DNA from: Magnaporthiopsis rhizophila
Taxonomy: Eukaryota > Ascomycota > Sordariomycetes > Magnaporthales > Magnaporthaceae
DNA: 64,000 nucleotides
NCBI GenBank assembly: GCA_003049465.1
Contig: PYSS01000011.1
Coordinates: 1-64,000, forward strand
Reading direction: 5' to 3'
Under the pieces are notes generated by a model that had not been told where the DNA came from, did not search any database, and was given only the letters and a program-made list of their open reading frames with translations. A program made the translations under genes and the position numbers. Each line of letters begins with the position of its first letter. The stretch's first letter is position 1. Positions 47,029 through 58,800 of the stretch are shown in pieces.

Positions 47029-47589
47029 GTCTGGAGGCAGCAGGCGGCAGCCAGGCCGTTGCCGGTTGGGTGTTGTCGTCTACTGGTGATTAGGTACCTA
47101 CCTATCCAGGACTGTGTCCTATGCGGCCCTAAGAAATTCAATTGAGCACAGCTTTGGACAGCTGCCCCGTGCTGCCACCCCCATACGGCACAGTGCCGAT
47201 CCAGACGTTGGCTAGCTCAAGTGCCCGCCCCTCCTCGCGCTAGTTGCGCGTTTGACTCGCCTCAACTGGAAACGGCGGGGCCTCGTCATACTGTGCGGGT
47301 GCTCCTAGGCTGACGGCATCTTCGGATCGCAGCATGGGTTTAAAAAAGCTTGCTCAAATCAACACAGGCCCTTCCCTGCGCTGCTTGCTGACCGTGTTTT
47401 CCGCAGTGAGGGACTTTGCGCGCTCTGTGCTTTGTGCTTTTACCGCAGACATCTCGTCCTCGGCAATATGACCGGCTGGCTTCGGGGCGGCCTCGACCTC
47501 ACCGAGACCGAGCAAACCACACGCGACAGCTGGCCACCCTCCTCGCCTCCGCCTCCGCCGACAGCCCGACCGAACCTTCGCTCGCGGCC
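47029..47589. promoter_or_regulatory. Bidirectional promoter region, COG5 / DUF2434 protein
   Basis: Lies between two divergent starts. The plus-strand transcript probably carries an upstream ATG (47468) in another frame that overlaps the main start. Confidence 0.4.
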
Positions 47590-49323
47590 ATGCCTCTCAT
47601 CGACTTCCCGCCGGGCGACAACGCCACTGACACGGTCATCGAGGGCGTGCACTTCAGCCTGAAGTTCCTCCGCGACTGGAATTACCAATACTACTCCAAC
47701 GGCACCGTCTCCAACGACAGCTGGTGCTACATCACGGCCCCGCCCTTCACGCCTACCCGCATCCTCGCAAACGGAACCTTTCTCAACTCGACCTGGTGCT
47801 ACACTGCCCAGCGCCCCGTCGGCCCCCGCGGCGCCACTGCCCTGGGGCTGACCGTGCTCTTCGGCCTCGCCATTGTGCTCAACATCTCCAATCTCCATCG
47901 CCATGGCTCGCTCTTCCTGCCCTCCACCAAGCGCTTCTACCCCGTCGGCCGTCGCTGGCAGTGGTACTGGTCTCTGGCCGCCTGCGCATTCGCCTGTGTC
48001 GGTCTGATCGCGAGCGTCGACGTCGAGCGCTTCTGGGTGTCGGAGTTGCCCATCGTGCTTGTCGCCTTCTTCTGGTACCTGCTCACTATGGCCACCATGG
48101 CCATCATCTGGGAGGCCGTCCGCCATTGGGGCAGCTGGCTGGAGCGCCAGTTCATCGACCCGGACCCCTTCGTCCTGCCGGAGAGCGGCTTCCGCTACAA
48201 GTTCGAGTTCTTCATCCCGCTCGTCTTCTATGGCTTTTTCTTCCTCAACTTCTTCGTCGTCTTCCCCCGCAACTGGGGAGCCCTCGAACTGCAGCGGTCT
48301 CCTGAGCAGACTCTGCGCGATGCCGTGCCCTCTGCTACCGACGTGCGCCTCAAGATTGGCCCCTTCTTCCTCTTTGCCGGCTTGATCACCACCCTCGTCT
48401 CTCTCCACCACTCGCTGAAGCACTACAAAGACCGCAATCGCGGCCTGGTCAATCGCGTCGTCGGTCTCTTTACTATGACGCCACTGCGCTTCAGGCTTAT
48501 AATCCCCCTGGCCCTCGCCATGCTTGGATACCAGGCCTACGTGCCGTGGTCTCTTGAGAACTCGCCCATGAACGTCGCTCCTAATCTCATCCCTGTATAT
48601 CTCGGCGGCTACCTCCCAAGCCTTCTCATCATATACATCCAGATCATCAGCGGCTACATGCGCCCTAATGAGGACTTGGAGCTGATCCGGCAACGACGCG
48701 AGCGCGGCATTGAGGATGACGAACGCCTGCAGATAACCCGCAAGCCCGCATGGTGGCGACGTGTACATGGCGACGCGGCGCCCCTCGGCGAGAGCATGCG
48801 CGATCGTGTTCGCCTCAACGTGAACGCCGTCACCGGAAGGAGGCCGGGCCAGACCGACCCCGACAGAGAGGCCGAGATGCGAGCAGCCTCGGGCCCTGAG
48901 AATCCCCCTAGTGGTACAACCGAGGCGAGCAATAACGCCGCTGCCAGCTCGGTGGAGATGGCTGAGATGCAAAGGGGCCTTGCCGGTGATGCCCCTGATG
49001 CCCGGAGTGGTCTACCGTCGCCCGGCCCAGGCGCAACCGCCAGCCCCTCGGCCAGCCCTGGATCCCCCACGACGGATCCATACAATGGCCGGTCGGACAG
49101 GCGGCGGAATGAACGCACCATGCAGGCTGTGGCCGGGCTCTTGTTCCCTGGTTCGAACACCACGCCCTCGGCCGCTCAAAGAAGAGCAGATCTTATGGCA
49201 GACGGTCCGCCCCCGCCGCCTTACCAGCCACAGGTTCCAGAACAGCAACCATCGGGAGTAGGCAGCAGCTCTGCCTCGATCAATCAGCCTCCTCAGCAAA
49301 CAAGGAGCATGTTGGATGTCTGA
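47590..49323 (+). CDS. Seven-TM fungal membrane protein, DUF2434 type (577 aa)
   Basis: The open frame reaches back to 47416, but the first in-frame ATG is 47590 (MPLIDFPPGDNAT). An N-terminal lumenal or extracellular part of about 85 residues has NAT, NGT, NDS and NST glycosylation sequons and two WCY motifs. About seven hydrophobic helices follow, for example ALGLTVLFGLAIVLNI, ELPIVLVAFFWYLLTMA and FFIPLVFYGFFFLNFFVVF. A hydrophilic, Pro/Ser/Gly-rich tail of about 180 residues ends with PPPPYQP. The pattern fits the fungal DUF2434 family, whose role is not established; a plasma-membrane or endomembrane location is inferred. The family name is from recall and should be checked with a profile search. 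Confidence 0.75.
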   Translation: MPLIDFPPGDNATDTVIEGVHFSLKFLRDWNYQYYSNGTVSNDSWCYITAPPFTPTRILANGTFLNSTWCYTAQRPVGPRGATALGLTVLFGLAIVLNISNLHRHGSLFLPSTKRFYPVGRRWQWYWSLAACAFACVGLIASVDVERFWVSELPIVLVAFFWYLLTMATMAIIWEAVRHWGSWLERQFIDPDPFVLPESGFRYKFEFFIPLVFYGFFFLNFFVVFPRNWGALELQRSPEQTLRDAVPSATDVRLKIGPFFLFAGLITTLVSLHHSLKHYKDRNRGLVNRVVGLFTMTPLRFRLIIPLALAMLGYQAYVPWSLENSPMNVAPNLIPVYLGGYLPSLLIIYIQIISGYMRPNEDLELIRQRRERGIEDDERLQITRKPAWWRRVHGDAAPLGESMRDRVRLNVNAVTGRRPGQTDPDREAEMRAASGPENPPSGTTEASNNAAASSVEMAEMQRGLAGDAPDARSGLPSPGPGATASPSASPGSPTTDPYNGRSDRRRNERTMQAVAGLLFPGSNTTPSAAQRRADLMADGPPPPPYQPQVPEQQPSGVGSSSASINQPPQQTRSMLDV

Positions 49324-52300
49324 GCGGCTCGCTCATCTTTCTTCAGCGAGTGTCACTCTTTCTTCTTGTTTTATCTCATTCCATTCTCTGATGATGTGTA
49401 AATATTTGCAGCTATTTCTGCTATTACCTCATTTCTTTGGGTAGTACCCCCGCCTATTGGGTACGTTTGGGCTATATATTATGGACTTGTATGGATTTCG
49501 TTTCACGGCTTGTTTGTCTCCGTTATAACTCCGTTATAACTAGGTATCAACGTCAGCATGGCCATGTGGCGCATATGCGGGCGTAGGATGGCGGCAGCCT
49601 AGTGAAAGGCTTGAGAACCCGAGGGGAAGTTCGGTGGGTAAACATGACAAAGAGCAGCGCAAATGTCACATCTTTCCTTTGTTGTTGAGGACCCCTGCTA
49701 GCCCCTGGTGTGAGGGGGGTTGGTGGCTGGGAAAACGCACCAGTCCAGTCTTGGCAAAGAGGTTTTTTGATTCAATATGCATCTTTTCGTGCTGGACAAC
49801 GAGGTCTGTCGACATGTGTGCCCCCTGTGTACCATGTGCGTACCCCAAACTTAGCTACACCCCTCTTCTCCAGTCATGACAGACCGTTTCTAGCGATCGC
49901 CGATGGCCACGCCCGCCCGTCCGATATGCAAAGGTACATGGCACCACATGCAGGCCCTACCGAAGCTGCACCAGGGTAGATTTTCCCTCGCACAAGACTC
50001 TGCTGTGTGATGCACACAGCTACCTACCTACCTACCTACCTAGGTATCCGTCATCGGCTGGGAATAACCGCAGACAAAAAAAGACGACGTAAGTTTGTCG
50101 GCGCCTCTCCCCGGATCTTACTGGTCCATCCGTTCGTCTCTTCGCGGCCGACTGTTGTTTCCCCTCCTCTCTCTCCTCCTCATGCTCCGTGTCGGCGCCG
50201 CCTCGTCAGCAGCCCAGCCAACCAGGCCGGAGCTGCGCACATGCGCCGTCATGCGAGCAAGTCCAGCAGCCAGCCGCGCTACTGCAACTGCAGGGGCTCT
50301 GCATCCAGCGCCTCTCGGTCTTTGCTTTCTCTGACACGCAGCAGCGCGTTGGTTCGTTTCTTTTTTTTTTTTTTTTCTTTACTTTGTTGTTTTGCGCGTC
50401 GTCGACGGCGCCCCGAGCTGCCCCCAGTGTTCTCCGCCACTCTTTTGCTCACTCGACCTGTCCGTCTCTCTAGCATTTTCTCTTTTTGGGCTCTGTATCA
50501 TACTGGAATCCGAATAGCATAGACATAGTGGCATGTACAAAGACAGTAGAGCGTAGTTCAAGTCGCCACCGCGCTGGGGAAACACAACATTCCACCATCA
50601 CCAAAGCGGTACCCACGTCGGTACCTATCTATGTACCTATGTCCTTAGGCCCCGTGGCTAGCGGCGACCACAAAAAGCACAAGACAAGCAAGCAAGAGCA
50701 CGCCCTACCCTCCCCTCCAGCCGCCTGCAAGCCCTCCCCCTGAATCCTCCTGGGTTAAAACAGCACTAAACCCGCCTTTCGCTTCCCCTTGCCCCATGCC
50801 CGTCCGAACGTTTCCTATACTTTTTTTTTGCCAAGGGATAGCCGCCGAAAGATAACGCCCGTCAGCCCAGCCTCCGAGTTCGCTGCCTCGGTAGAGGTAC
50901 CCAGGGAAAACAAAGAGACGGCCGGCGGCAAAAGCACATGCCGGGCATTGCATGTACAGTACACGACCGACCTGCCGCAAGCAGGGACGCATACAGCGGC
51001 ACAGGGGATCGTGCTCAGGATGGCCGCGAATAGGAATGGCGGTGTAGTTGAAAGGTGGCAAAAGGGAAAAGGAAAAAAAAAAGAATAAAAACAAACCAAC
51101 GTTTGGTCAATGAGCTGAAGTATCCCACCGGCAGTTCCGCAACCCGATAGACGTGGCGGTAACTCATTCCTGTTTTCCACTACCTTTCCACCTTTCCTAC
51201 CCCTTTTCCCCTCCCTGCCAGCCTTCCCGTCCGCCCTCGGCTTCCGGCAGCACAGAGCCTGGACCACGGCGGACAGGGTGGCGGCGGCGACGTGACCGAA
51301 GCCTATTATTCTTTTCCGTTTTGTGTGCTGTGCCCGCCACCCAGCCAACCGACTTTCGCTTTCCCACTCTTCGTCTGTAGTACACATATACCGTAGGTAC
51401 CCGGGCGAAAAACTTTGCACATAATTAAAAAAAAAAAAAAAAAAATGGCTCATTCTATTGTCCTATTTCTTACTGTGGCCTTGAAAGTTCATCCTTGACC
51501 CTTGTGCAAAATCCAGTCTCGGTAAATATTTTGCTCAGCGGATGTAAAACCTACCCAGAGGAACGGACGGACGGGGTGGAGCGGGTGGTTGGCTTTTGCC
51601 CGCCTGACCTAGCACGCCCCCCAGCCTATCTACTCATTGTTAGGCACAACGTTACGGACTGTGCCTTGCATCCCCAGCCGGTTTCGATTAGCATGTGCGA
51701 CGCGCGCGGTTCAACCTGCAGCTGGCGCTGCACCCAATCTGTTGTTTCCGGCCAGCTAGGCCCTGTGCCGTGAGCTCAAAGAAACTGTGATGCAGATGTA
51801 TGGTCGGTTATACCAACTCGGTTCCCAGAGGAGACCACATGAAAAACAAATCACATTAGCCTCGTCGAATGGCACCGAAGAGCACCTACGCCACCATCCC
51901 ATCCCTGCCCAGCTAAATCGTGTCAGCCCTGAGAAGGGATATTCCCTCGGCAAGTCTCGACTATGCTTTACCATCCCAAATGTGTAATATAGATTGAGTG
52001 GGTATCAAATCCGATAAGCTTGTCCTCCCATACGGGCCCGTAGAGAACCCAACCAAAGCCGAGAAAACCCCTCCGATGCGCTAGGCACAACTCATCTCGC
52101 GAAATGCCCCCTCCGCGCCCGCCACCCCAGGGACGGAGGGTGTGCGAACAGACACAAGAAAACAATACGACAGCCTCCCTATTTAGCAGATTGGGCAAGT
52201 TCCCAGATGTCCACACCAGAGAGACCAAGAAGACAAGAAAAGACATAGAAAATTCCCATAACAGGAAATCAAGTAATCAGCATAGGCATAGAACGGGTAT

Positions 52301-52901
52301 CGGATGAGCGAGCGAATTCGTCAACAAAAAAAGAGATGAAGAAATGCATATGATATGCCCTGAAGGCAGACGGAAATCTTGATGCAACGAGCGTGGTACG
52401 GCGTGATATCATGCAGCAGAAGGGAACAAAACCAAAGGAACAAAACAGACACGCTTAACATACTTAATAGAGAGACAGAGAAGGGAGCAGCAGTTGAGGA
52501 AAGTCGTGACAACTCATGATGGGAATGTAACTGAAATGAATTCGCCGGCAAAATACAAAAGGAAAGAGAATAAACAAGAGTAATTCCAACTGATCGACGG
52601 CCCTGGGAGAGACAGATCCGCCGCCGTCCCGATGCTGTGCTGTTGCTCCCAGTCGTGACGGTCGCTTACAAGCGGAGAAGGGAAGATGGAGCAAAGGGAA
52701 TATGACACAAGGAAACAGAGAGAGCAGGAGTGCGTTCGTTAGTTCGTGAATTGGAATATGGAGGAAGATAGTCATCGCGATGGCTCTGCAAAGCAATACG
52801 GGTGTCGTTGGGTCTCGATTTGCACAAAACAGTATGGCGAGAGCGGAGCCGCAGACGCAAACTTGTCAGACCCTAGGCGGACCTGCGTTCCTGTGCAGCG
52901 C
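49324..52901. other. Long intergenic region with simple repeats
   Basis: 3.6 kb between the DUF2434 gene (+) and the 3' end of the C2H2 gene (-). Contains a TACC tetranucleotide tandem (50021-50043), a C/T-rich tract (50360-50380) and a run of about 20 A (51428-51446). Open frames are short, low-complexity and unrecognised. Long 3' UTRs from both sides are likely. Confidence 0.5.
50021..50043 (+). repeat. TACC microsatellite
   Basis: About 5.5 perfect copies of TACC, followed by TAGGTA. Confidence 0.9.
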
Positions 52902-55209
52902 CTAATATGCGGCAGCGGTTGAGCCTTCGCTGGTGGCCACGGCAACCAGCGCCTCGAGACGCCTCATAGAATCGGACTGAGGCGGTCTCTCCGATTCCAT
53001 TTCAACGTCATGATCCCGAGGTGAGGAGCTTGTCGTGACCTGCTGAGGCTCCCTGGCGGGGAAGCCAGTGAAGCCGTTGGCGAGGTTGGGGTGAATCATG
53101 CGGTCAACCCGAGGGCCTCTGGTGGGAAGCTCCGGGACCTGGCTGAGGCCAGCCGTGACCGGGCCATGGTACCATCCGTGCCTCTTGGACTCGCGGGAGG
53201 TGGTGATGGAAGGCGCCGACATGGTGTGCTGGTGGTAGCCGCCCCGGTAACCGCTGGGCGGGGGAACTCCGGGCGAGTGTGGGATCGAAACGACGCGAGG
53301 CTCAGGCTCGAACCTGACCGTCGGCTGAGCACGCACCTGCTCGGCCTGTGCCTGGACCGCACTGTTCACCTCGTTCGCCCACGCGCCAGCGCTGTCCCTG
53401 GGCGGCGTGTTTGCGGCGAGGTCGAGCTTGGTCAGGCCCCGATGGAGACCCATATCCCACTGGGAGAGGCGACGGTCCTCGACGACATGCGAGTCTGACA
53501 TGTGGGCGGGAGCGTTTGCCATTTCCGAGTCCACCATCATTGGCGAGGGAATTCTTCGTGGCGAAGCGCCCCTCTGCATGTGCGGGACCGGATCAAAAGA
53601 CTCGATTCCCGGAAGTCGCACGTGCGACTGCTGCCCCGGGGCGGGAGCCAGGGCAAGCGGCGGTGGCGCAGGGGTGACTGCGCCAGGGCCAGATAGAGGA
53701 GCAGGTGAGGGCAGCGGCGCGCTCTGGAGCTGGCCGGGGGTGATGACATTGCTCAGCCTGCTGCCACCAGCACTGTACTCCCTGCTGTCCGGGTGCCAGG
53801 TCCGGCGGCGCCAAGCCTCATCAGCTGCACTTGACATGGACTCCCGCCGAGGCCAGCCGACCGACGACATGGTGGGGGATGGGATCACGCCGCCAGTGCC
53901 TGGTGAGAAGACGCCCGCGTTGGAGGCGTTCATGGCACCAGGCCCAAAGAGCGGCCTCCCCAGGGCACGGTTCTGCGGGGAGTGGAATGGGTTCCCGGCA
54001 GCCGAAGGGACGCTAAGCCTCCTGCCGGGAGTGCGGCTGCCCGAGGCATACATGCTGTGGGCGCGCGAGTGGACCGACGCGGGCGATGCCATGCCGGACC
54101 ATCGAGGACTGCTCTGACCGGTCGAGAATGTGCCCGAGGTGGGGGTGCTGAATTCGCTCGGGGAAGGGGCGCGGTAGGAGAACTGGCTGTCAGGAGCGCT
54201 GCGATACGACTCGAGCGACAGCCTGGAGCGAGGATCGGCCATGACCAAGGGCGGCGGGCGGCGGCGGCCGATGGGGTCATCGCGAGGGCTGTAGCTCCCC
54301 AGAGAGCCGATGCTGGCGATGCTCGAGGTGGATAGCGACTTGGAGTGGCCGCGTGGGGGCGTGCCGAGGCTCCCAGCGGTTGAGGCCCTTGCCCTCCCGT
54401 TCCCACGAACTCTCTCTTGGCGCGCTTGACGCACAAAGCGGGTGCTGACGGCGGCAAGGGAATCCACAGGAATATCTTCGTTGACGTGAACAGTCTGGGC
54501 GTGCTGTCGGAGGTTGTCGAGCCGCGAAAACCTGCGAGAACAGTGGCACTGGAATGGCCTCTCTCCCGTATGTTTCCTGTGCGGGACACGGGGGTCTGCG
54601 TTAGCTGTGCCATTTCGCCAATGCCACGGACGTGCTGGTTGCCGGAGAGAGTCAGCAAATGGATGCGGCTGGATCGGCAACGTACCTAATATGTCGGGCC
54701 AGATGCTCGCTCCTTGTAAAGCTCAGGTTGCAAGGCGGGTAGTCAGTGCAGTAGAAGCGCTGCGACTTCTTCTTGTTTTTGGACTTTGTGCCATCCGCGT
54801 TTACACTGTCATCGTCAGAGCCGGCATCGTCGCCGGCGCCATCCTCCGCGTCCGAGTCGTTCATGTCGACATCCTCCGAATCTCCCGACTTCCTGGAGTG
54901 CTGCGAGTTTTCGCGCCTCGGCAGCGTCTTTTCGGACGGCTCTGGAACCTGCACGGCTTGGGGAAACGGCGACGTCGGCAGGGGTTTCTGCGAGGCCAGG
55001 GCGGCGCTTCCACCAGCCGCTATTATTGCGGTGGCGGCGTCGCCACTATTCCTAAAGGTCGCCCTCGTGGGTGTTGTCGCATCATCCATGGCGCTGGCCG
55101 GGGTCTGTGGGTTGGTGGCGGCCGAGGCGGCGTCGAGGGGTTTGGGCGGGTCGCTGGCGGATTCCGGCATATCATCGGCATGGTTCGCTGAGCGGAATGC
55201 TGAAGCCAT
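52902..55209 (-). CDS. C2H2 zinc-finger transcription factor (732 aa)
   Basis: Exon 1 is 54686-55209 and exon 2 is 52902-54576. The 109-nt intron has a GTACGT donor, CTAACG branch point and CACAG acceptor, and splits the first finger's HIR|KHTGERP junction. The two fingers span about residues 150-205: F/[25 protein letters not shown] and FQCHCSRRFSRLDNLRQHAQTVH. This is the tandem pair typical of ADR1/USV1/Rsv-like regulators of carbon and stress genes. Before the fingers lies an acidic Asp/Ser-rich stretch (about 110-140). After them lies a disordered Ser/Pro/Arg-rich tail of about 500 residues. The target genes are unknown. The gene has an exceptionally long 5' flank (see 55210-61493), in keeping with a regulated developmental or metabolic regulator. 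Confidence 0.92.
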
Positions 55210-55803
55210 GGCCACGGCGATTGTGTCTGGAGGAGAGGAGGTGGTGTTGGGAGATGGCAGCCCAAACTCAGACTCGGGGGAAGAGCGAGGCAGAGAGAGG
55301 GGGCGAAAATATGGGGTGGGTGGGAAGAAAGACTCGAGAGCGAGGACAGGATGGACAAACAGCGCGGGGTGGCGGTCGCACGTATGTATGTCTTATTTGA
55401 TCCAGCCCCGGTGAGGCTGAGAGAGCGACCGGCCAGACACAGCACAGGCCAGCCAAAAAAAGGCAGTTCGAGGAAAACAAGCTGTGGGTGCGTGCGTGCG
55501 TTTTTGCCAGGGCCAGGGTCGACTATGCAGCGGGCCCTCGCGCCAGGAGGGTATAGAGCAGCGATATATGCCTCTAGGGTTGGTCTTTTTCTGGCTCGGT
55601 ATTCGTGGATCCTCGACTGGGGAGACAAAACGGGAGTAATGCCGTGCGGGTGTTTGAAACAGATTAAAGGGAGAAGAAGGGAGGTAAATGCGTCGGAACG
55701 GACGGCGGGAGATGGAAAGGAGGGGGAAAGTTGAGGTAGGAGATACCAAGCGTCCTCATTCGTCAAGATTTTTTGTTTGCTTGACCTTGATTGTGGAGAT
55801 GGA

Positions 55804-55806
<3 letters not shown>

Positions 55807-55839
<33 letters not shown>

Positions 55840-55861
55840 CCTTTTTTTTTTTTTTTTTTTN
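55807..55861 (+). repeat. Poly-T tract with an unresolved base
   Basis: Two long T runs separated by CC and ending in N at 55861, so the length is an estimate from assembly. It lies about 600 bp upstream of the C2H2 start. Confidence 0.9.
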
Positions 55862-58800
55862 TTTCTCCTGTCCCCTCTGTCCTGTTTATTTGCCGGCCGC
55901 GATGCCCAGTCTTTGGATTGTGGGAAATGGGGAAACGGGGATTAGATGGTCCAGGACGGCAAATGGGTTTTGGTGGCGCCGTGAGTCGTGCGCGTGCGCC
56001 GACAGGCGAGGGGATCCGGGAAAGAAGAGGAAAGAATAGAAAAAAGAAGAAAAAAGTGAGAAGGAAGAAGTCAGAAAACAAGAGACAGAACAAAGGTCTG
56101 ACAAAACACCACGGCGACGGCGGCGACGGAATAGAAGTCAGTCAGGCCAGCGGATCGGATTTGGTGCGGGCGGCTGGCGTCACTCTTCCAACTCGACGGT
56201 GTCTCGATGGCTGGGCTGGCTGGTGGGTAGCGGGCCAGGGGGGGTGGGAACGCAAGTGCAGCAGTCAGTTTCGGGTGGTAGTGGAGGTGGGGGATTGGAT
56301 CTGATGTTGACGCAGGCGGACGGAGGAGCATGTCGAGTGGGAAAAAGGTACCGAGTACGTACAGGGCAGGTACGCAGACCGGCGGGTACCACTGCCAGAC
56401 CAGGAACCGGGCGGGCAAGGCACAAGCGGGCAATTGGCTGAGCCCGGACTGGGACTGGACTGGACGGGCAGGCGCAGGCAGGGGCGGCAGCAGGCCAGTC
56501 AGGCACGCAACACAAAGCCCAGGAAGGATATGAGGGGTGTGTGCGCAAATAGCGCACGTCGGAAAGGCTGGAGGGAAACAGTCTGTAAGCATGAAGCAAG
56601 TTGGCTGCGCCTGTGTGAGAGAGAACGAGGGCCAAAAAGGAGGCGGCGGGATGAGCTGGCTGCAGCTAGGTGCCGGCCACGGACAGCCCTTTCGATTCGA
56701 TCATGGGCGGGAGGTGAAAGACAACGGCCAGATCGCGAGGAGGGGTAAGGGAGCAACTTTGGACGATGGAATTTATTTTTCATTTTTCATTTCTTTCTCT
56801 CATCATTTTTGAGTAGGTACCCTCTCCTTTCCAACCTGTCGTGCGTGTTTGCGTGCGTCGTGCGTCCGCCGCTGCGTCTCTCCTCTCTCCCCCACGCGAC
56901 CCAACCCAACCCAGCAGGATTTCTACATAGGTACCCTGCGTTCCCCAAGCAGGCAGCTTTCTGTTGGTGCCCACCAAGGGCGCGGAAAAGTCAGTCGCGG
57001 CGGAGCAGTACTGCAAGGTACCTCGAGTCCTGTTGGCCCGTACTATGCCCTCGACGCAGGTTGGCCGCAGCCCGTGAATGGGGACAGGCACAGAGCAGGC
57101 CGGCTTGCCCATTTTAGGCATGGCGCTGTTGCTGGTTGCATTAGGAGGGGTTGGCAGGGGCGGCAAGTGAGCGTGCGGATGACGACTAGCATGGATGATG
57201 AATAATAAGCAGCGACCCCTCTGTGTTCAGTGTTTCCTCCACCCCTGGTGGCCCTTGGTCGGCCCCGCTAGCTGGCGCCAGACCCCCATCCGGCGGTGGG
57301 CGAATCCGAGCCCATGCCCAGCCGATCGGACGCCGTCGAGGGCCCACCCTTGGAAACGTCAGCAAGGGAAGCCCGGCCAAGGGCCCAACAGGGAAGGAAA
57401 AAAAAAAAAAAAATATGGGGAGCCATGAGACACGTCGGCCTTTTTTTATCTTCCATACCGCCTTAGTGACGATTTTTGCTTTTCTTTTTGCGCGCAGCGG
57501 TCAATCACGCCCGGTGGGAATGTTCCTGGCTCTCCAACCTGGGAGTCCAAGCGTCCCGCCTGTCTTGGTATGTACACTCGACCTTGACTGCAGCCAAACA
57601 CCCTGCTGTCCCGCAAAAATACGCCGCTCAACTCTCTCGCTTTGCTTCAACTCCCGTCTGCGCCGTCCGGTCAACCCCAGCCAAGGCGTTTAACTCGTGG
57701 TTTGCTGGTGAACGCATTTTTCCCTTCCTTGGCATCTGCCACTCCCGGCGTCTATCGTTGCAATTCCCCTGGCATCTAAACCCCCGGTCAAAGGTTCATT
57801 GTTCGGTTTGACCCATCGCATGAGTGGGCATGCACGGGAGCTCACATCCCGTATCTTTCTGTCCACGAGGCGGCCCAGGAATAGATTAGGTAGCATCTGC
57901 CAGGCACGGCGCCGGCTGCCCAGGGCCTCGACTGGTTTCCATGGCCTACGGTACCATGGAAGGTACCTGCGACTCTTTCGCCGCCCCGAGTACTGTACCT
58001 TGCCTGCCGCCTGGCTGACTCCCGCTACTGCGGTGTAAAGGGGCCGAGGCACGCCTTGCAGCAGCCGGCGGCTTGATCGGCTCACGGCGTCTGGCATGGA
58101 GGCAAAGTGGCCAGGGCGTCGAGCAGGGGGGTAAGCCCAGAAATCGTCCTAGGTCCACTGGACCGTTCGTGGGCGGCAGCGTCTTTACCAAGTGGGGGTC
58201 GGGGTTTGCCTCAATCAATCCCTTGTGAGGCTAAAGGACGAATCGAATCCAACCTACAGTACATATGCGCTCGGAGATAAAATTTCTAGCTTGAGGAAAT
58301 TCAATGCCGGGGGCGGGCGGGTGCGCCGCCCTAGATGGTGCGTCCGTCAAGCACAGTTGCCAGCCACACCGTTCGAGCAGTCATCTTCGTCGGCCAAGGG
58401 CAAAAAAACCTCGTAAAGGAAGGACCAGACGTGCAGAGGCGTGTGAGGCCACCATGGCAATATCGTGAGTGTGGCCATTTCCTCCGATGCCATCTATTCG
58501 CCCTTTTCTTGTCGGCACATGTCCCTGCCAAACAATCAATACCTTTCTTCAAAGGCCGTTTTCGTCGGCTGCAGCCAACCGTCCGTACTATATGACTTGG
58601 CATTGGTGCGCCGTTGCAGCAGAGGACGAGGTTGTGTTGCTTCGGCGCATGGCCGCGAGACCGCCTCCCTGCTGTGAACAACCAAGTACTTCCAGGGTAC
58701 TGAGACCGACCAACAGCGAACTTCCACAACAGGCGAGTGTTCATGCAGGCCTAGTCCGAGCTCCGTCGTCCAGGAGGGGCCAACAATGAAGAGAGAACAG

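Noticed and set aside
47440..48972. 510-codon minus-strand frame
   Set aside because: It is antisense to the seven-TM protein gene; GC-rich codon bias leaves the opposite frame open.
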